Assembly: GCA_023403845.1 (NCBI GenBank)
Contig: JAEYDL010000011.1
Span: 1-64,000 of the forward strand
DNA length: 64,000 bases
Direction of reading: 5' to 3'
From: Pseudomonadota bacterium
GTDB lineage: Bacteria > Desulfobacterota > Desulfovibrionia > Desulfovibrionales > Desulfovibrionaceae
The position numbers and the translations under genes were made by a program. The notes below the pieces were generated by a model, which saw only the letters and a program-made list of their open reading frames with translations, had not been told where the DNA came from and did not search any database. This document shows, piece after piece, positions 61,125 through 64,000 of the stretch (within the stretch, counting starts at the first letter, position 1; every line of letters begins with the position of its first letter).

Positions 61125-62455
61125 GCGTCCAGAGCAACTCCATGCTCTCCGGAGCTGTCGGTCCGACCTTTTTCCGGTATGGAATTCCGTGGGCGCTGGG
61201 CTTTCTGCTGCTTTCTTCAGCCGGACTTGTGGATGCCGTCTTCATCGGACGCTATGCCGGTTCGGACGCTCTGGCCGCAGTCAATCTCGTCAGCCCCATG
61301 TTCAGTTTCTTTTTCGGCATCGGGATCATCCTCTCCGTAGGAGGAACCGTAACCAGTGCCAGGCATATGGGCGAGGGAGACGTAAAAAGGGCATCGGCCA
61401 TGTTCAGCAAGGCCATGACCGGTCTGCTGTTCGTCAGCCTGCTTTTCGTGGCGGGGGCGCTGCTGTTCACCGATCAGCTCCTGACCCTGCTCGGAGCGCA
61501 GGGTTCACTGGTGGAACCGGCCCGTCTCTATTTGCGTACGCTTATGTATTTCGGACCGATTCTGCCCTGCGCCTATGCATTTTCCCAGTTCGCCCGTGTA
61601 GACCAGCATCCCGCTCTGGCGTCGTTCGGCCTCGCCCTCAGCGCAGGCGTGAACATCGTTCTGGACTTTGTGCTGATCGGCGTCTGCGGCTGGAGCGTCT
61701 TCGGCGCTGCGCTGGCTACCGGCATCGGATTCTCCTGCACTCTCGTACTGTTTCTGTGGCATTTCTTCTCCAGACGGGCCAGGCTCCGGCTGGGCCGCCC
61801 CAGAGGGGGCTGGATGGAGCTTTTCAGGGCAGGGGCCAACGGCGGCGCAGAATTCATCAACGAAATTTCGATCGGCGCAGTTCTGCTGTTTCTCAACCGC
61901 CTCATGATCCACCATTTCGGAGCCGATGGCGTGGCGGCCTTTACCGTGGTCAATTACGGCTCATGGTTCGGTCTGACCATGGCCTACGGCCTCAGCGATA
62001 CGCTCGCCCCGCTGGTCAGCGCCAACTATGGAGCCCGACTGAAAAAACGCGTGCACTCCCTGCTCCGCATCTCCCTGCTCACGCTTTTCGGCCTGGGGGC
62101 ATGCATGTTTCTGCTGTTCACCCTGTATCCCGAACAAATCATCGACCTGTTCGTTCCCGGAAACAGGCATGTGGCCGCCATTGCTCTGGATTTCATCAGG
62201 GACTACCGCTGGAGCTTCTTTTTCAGCGGCCTGAACATGGGACTCGTCTGCTACTTCACCGGACTGCATCGTCCCAAACAGGCCATGAGTCTTGCCCTCA
62301 TGCGCAGTCTGCTTCTGCCGCTTCTGCTGCTCGCCACGCTCCCCCGCTGTTTTGGCGAAGAGGGCATCTATGCGGCTATCCCTGCCGCCGAAGCGCTAAC
62401 GCTGGCGTTGGGGACGTTCCTGCTCATCCGGGGAAGGCGCTGTTCCGGCTGGTAG
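61121..62455 (+). CDS. MATE family efflux transporter
   Basis: The 444-residue protein has 12 membrane segments in two halves. The N-terminal half shows LSSAGLVDAVFIGRYAGSDALAAVNL and the second half NEISIGAVLLFLNRLMIHHF. MATE pumps export cationic compounds using sodium or protons. Coupling to the TetR gene indicates drug-responsive control. Substrate unknown. Confidence 0.92.
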   Translation: MSVQSNSMLSGAVGPTFFRYGIPWALGFLLLSSAGLVDAVFIGRYAGSDALAAVNLVSPMFSFFFGIGIILSVGGTVTSARHMGEGDVKRASAMFSKAMTGLLFVSLLFVAGALLFTDQLLTLLGAQGSLVEPARLYLRTLMYFGPILPCAYAFSQFARVDQHPALASFGLALSAGVNIVLDFVLIGVCGWSVFGAALATGIGFSCTLVLFLWHFFSRRARLRLGRPRGGWMELFRAGANGGAEFINEISIGAVLLFLNRLMIHHFGADGVAAFTVVNYGSWFGLTMAYGLSDTLAPLVSANYGARLKKRVHSLLRISLLTLFGLGACMFLLFTLYPEQIIDLFVPGNRHVAAIALDFIRDYRWSFFFSGLNMGLVCYFTGLHRPKQAMSLALMRSLLLPLLLLATLPRCFGEEGIYAAIPAAEALTLALGTFLLIRGRRCSGW

Positions 62456-62539
62456 ATACATTGACGAAAACGCGGAACTGGGAGAAAAAGCCCCGCGTGG
62501 TCCCGCCGGACCGAGATCGTTCTTCCCTGTGAGGTTTCC

Positions 62540-63484
62540 ATGCCCCTTCGCGATATGCTCATGATCCTTTCATCATTCACGGCCATGGTGGCGGGCGCAT
62601 TCCTGCCCCAGCTGGCGGAGCCTCTCGCCTTTCTCCCCCGCCTCTGTCTGATGCTTCTTCTCTATCTGGGGTTTCTGTCCGTGGGTACGGAGGCCCTGTT
62701 CGCCCAGGCGCGAATCATGCCGGTCCGCATCCTTGAATTCATCGGTCTGCGGCTGTTCGTCCTGCCGCTGTTCGCCTTCGCCGTCTTTCAGGTTCTGATG
62801 CCATCCTTCGCTCTGGGCGCTCTTCTGGTGGCGGCTTCGTGCGTCGGCGTCGTTGCCCCGGTCTTTTCCAACATGATGCGGGCGGATACGCCTTTCATTC
62901 TCGTAAGCTGTCTGGCTACATCCCTGCTGCTGCCCGCCTCCCTCCCCGCCCTGCTGTATGTAGTGGATACGGGGATGCAAATCCTGCATCTCGGCAGGCT
63001 TCCCCTGCCGCCGGACCTGACGCTCTCGGGCATGACCATTTCCCTGTGCATCACCATCATCCTGCCCTTCGTCGCCGCCTTCATTACCCGCAACCGACTG
63101 CCGAAAACCACCGTGTTCATCCTGCGCAACCAGTTTCCTGCGGCTCTGATCACGAACAGTCTGTCCACCCTGTCCGTCTTCAGCCAGTATGCCGAGGTTC
63201 TGCATCAGGACCCTGCACTTGTACTTCATGCCCTCGGCGCGACGCTGCTGCTCGGACTGATCATGATGGTCGCCGGAACGGCCCTTCCCCGCAGTATGCC
63301 CGGCAAACAGCGGCTGGCCTTCCTCATCGGCTTCGGTACGATGAACAATGTGCTGATTCTGATTCTCAGCATGCAGTTCTTCGCGGTGAACGAAGCCCTT
63401 ATTGCGGCGCTCTATCTTATCCCCTTGAACGCCCTGCTGCTTGTCTACCGTCTGTGCAGTCTCCGCTGGAGACTGGAAGCCTGA
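62540..63484 (+). CDS. Bile acid:sodium symporter-like (BASS) carrier
   Basis: The 314-residue protein has about ten membrane segments. The layout LMLLLYLGFLSVG, then ASCVGVVAPVFSNMMRAD, resembles the BASS/SBF family, in which the crossover helices carry such polar turns. The match is moderate, and an Acr3- or AEC-like carrier is possible. Located 84 bases after the MATE gene in the same direction; possibly part of its transcript. Confidence 0.65.
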   Translation: MPLRDMLMILSSFTAMVAGAFLPQLAEPLAFLPRLCLMLLLYLGFLSVGTEALFAQARIMPVRILEFIGLRLFVLPLFAFAVFQVLMPSFALGALLVAASCVGVVAPVFSNMMRADTPFILVSCLATSLLLPASLPALLYVVDTGMQILHLGRLPLPPDLTLSGMTISLCITIILPFVAAFITRNRLPKTTVFILRNQFPAALITNSLSTLSVFSQYAEVLHQDPALVLHALGATLLLGLIMMVAGTALPRSMPGKQRLAFLIGFGTMNNVLILILSMQFFAVNEALIAALYLIPLNALLLVYRLCSLRWRLEA

Positions 63485-63581
63485 GCCATCACGCCGTGTG
63501 GCTTCTCAGCGTGTTGTCTTCCCGACGAAAAACGGGAATACTTTCGTGCAGCCCCCAAAAAACAATCAAAAGGAACCCCTC

Positions 63582-64000
63582 ATGTCCATATTACGCCGTT
63601 TTCGTCTTCTTGCTCTTTCCGCGCTTCTTGCCCTGCCTCTCGGCTGCGCCGCCTCGCACAACGCTCCTCTGCAGGAGACTCCCATCAGCGGCACCGTTTT
63701 CTATCGTGAACGCATGGCGCTCCCGCCTCAGGCCGAGCTGCGTCTCGTGCTGTACCGAGTCCTCCCCGACGGCTCTCAAAAACGGATGGAAGAACGTACT
63801 GCCGCAATTCATGGACAGGTTCCCCTGCCCTTTGAACTGAAGACGACACTGCCCGAAACTGCCGCCTGCGCGCTGGAAGCGGCCATCCTCGTTGACGGCG
63901 AACCGCTGTTCGCCACCCCTGCCCCGGTTTCCATACGCCCGGGAGACCGGGATATCCGACTGCTGACTCATCGCGTTCTCCCAGACGCCCCATCACAGTC
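63582..64000 (+). CDS. YbaY-like lipoprotein, N-terminal part (cut by window edge)
   Basis: About 139 residues are visible with no stop before the edge. The signal SALLALPLGCAAS ends in lipobox LPLGC, so the protein is lipid-anchored. The mature part starts with ISGTVFYRERMALPPQAELRLVLY, typical of the YbaY/YscW-like beta-sandwich domain. Function of the family is poorly known. AGGAACC stands before the ATG. Confidence 0.8.
   Translation, partial: MSILRRFRLLALSALLALPLGCAASHNAPLQETPISGTVFYRERMALPPQAELRLVLYRVLPDGSQKRMEERTAAIHGQVPLPFELKTTLPETAACALEAAILVDGEPLFATPAPVSIRPGDRDIRLLTHRVLPDAPSQ

Overview
The window is chromosomal DNA, mostly GC-rich and densely coding, and it resembles a sulfate- or sulfite-reducing deltaproteobacterium of the Desulfovibrionaceae type. 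Evidence for this is the ftsH-folP-cdaA block, the yicC-remA-gmk-pyrF-recJ block, rpsF-rpsR-rplI-dnaB-cysE, an rpmE-DUF1385-prfA block, HypC plus a NiFe hydrogenase maturation protease, a TRAP transporter and many radical-SAM and Fe-S proteins. The family assignment is an inference from gene content and order, since no rRNA gene is present.

Layout. 1-6.4 kb, minus strand: cdaA (cut by the window edge), folP, ftsH, a small RRM RNA-binding protein, an MtaB-type tRNA methylthiotransferase and greA, whose leader carries a promoter and an intrinsic terminator. 6.8-11.4 kb: an MprF-like membrane protein, an unassigned radical-SAM protein with extra cysteines, a small anchored coiled-coil protein and a DapF-fold racemase-like protein. 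11.6-16.7 kb: yicC, remA, gmk, pyrF, recJ and an exported cyclophilin. 16.8-21.4 kb: tRNA-Phe, a purine permease, a small hypothetical protein and TRAP membrane subunits without a binding protein. 21.8-28.3 kb: a CoA-transferase, then the ribosomal and replication block behind an S6:S18-type leader, cysE, a 43-residue lipoprotein and a SEC-C-tagged map. 28.5-37.1 kb: a DUF554 protein, an amidohydrolase, a cytoplasmic cyclophilin, a U32 protein, mutY, a frameshifted membrane-protein pseudogene and icd.

37.4-45 kb is an accessory surface-glycan/heptose locus. It opens with a 34-base (GA)17 repeat and holds a small HTH protein, a GT4 glycosyltransferase, a one-piece ABC exporter, a methyltransferase, a very AT-rich GT9-plus-radical-SAM/SPASM gene broken by a one-base frameshift, gmhA and the ADP-heptose pathway kinase. 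Base composition changes abruptly inside the ABC exporter gene and again inside gmhA. This suggests that the middle of the locus was replaced by recombination through flanking shared genes.

45.2-64 kb returns to core genes: HU, rpmE, DUF1385, prfA, htpG, hydrogenase protease, a second DUF554 protein, uvrA, a ferredoxin-nitroreductase, hypC, a hypothetical exported protein, a fused SecDF, a TetR regulator with a MATE pump, a BASS-like carrier and the start of a YbaY-like lipoprotein. The most unusual item is the GT9/radical-SAM fusion in the AT-rich island. The greA leader attenuator, the (GA)17 tract and several cysteine-motif variants are the next best leads.
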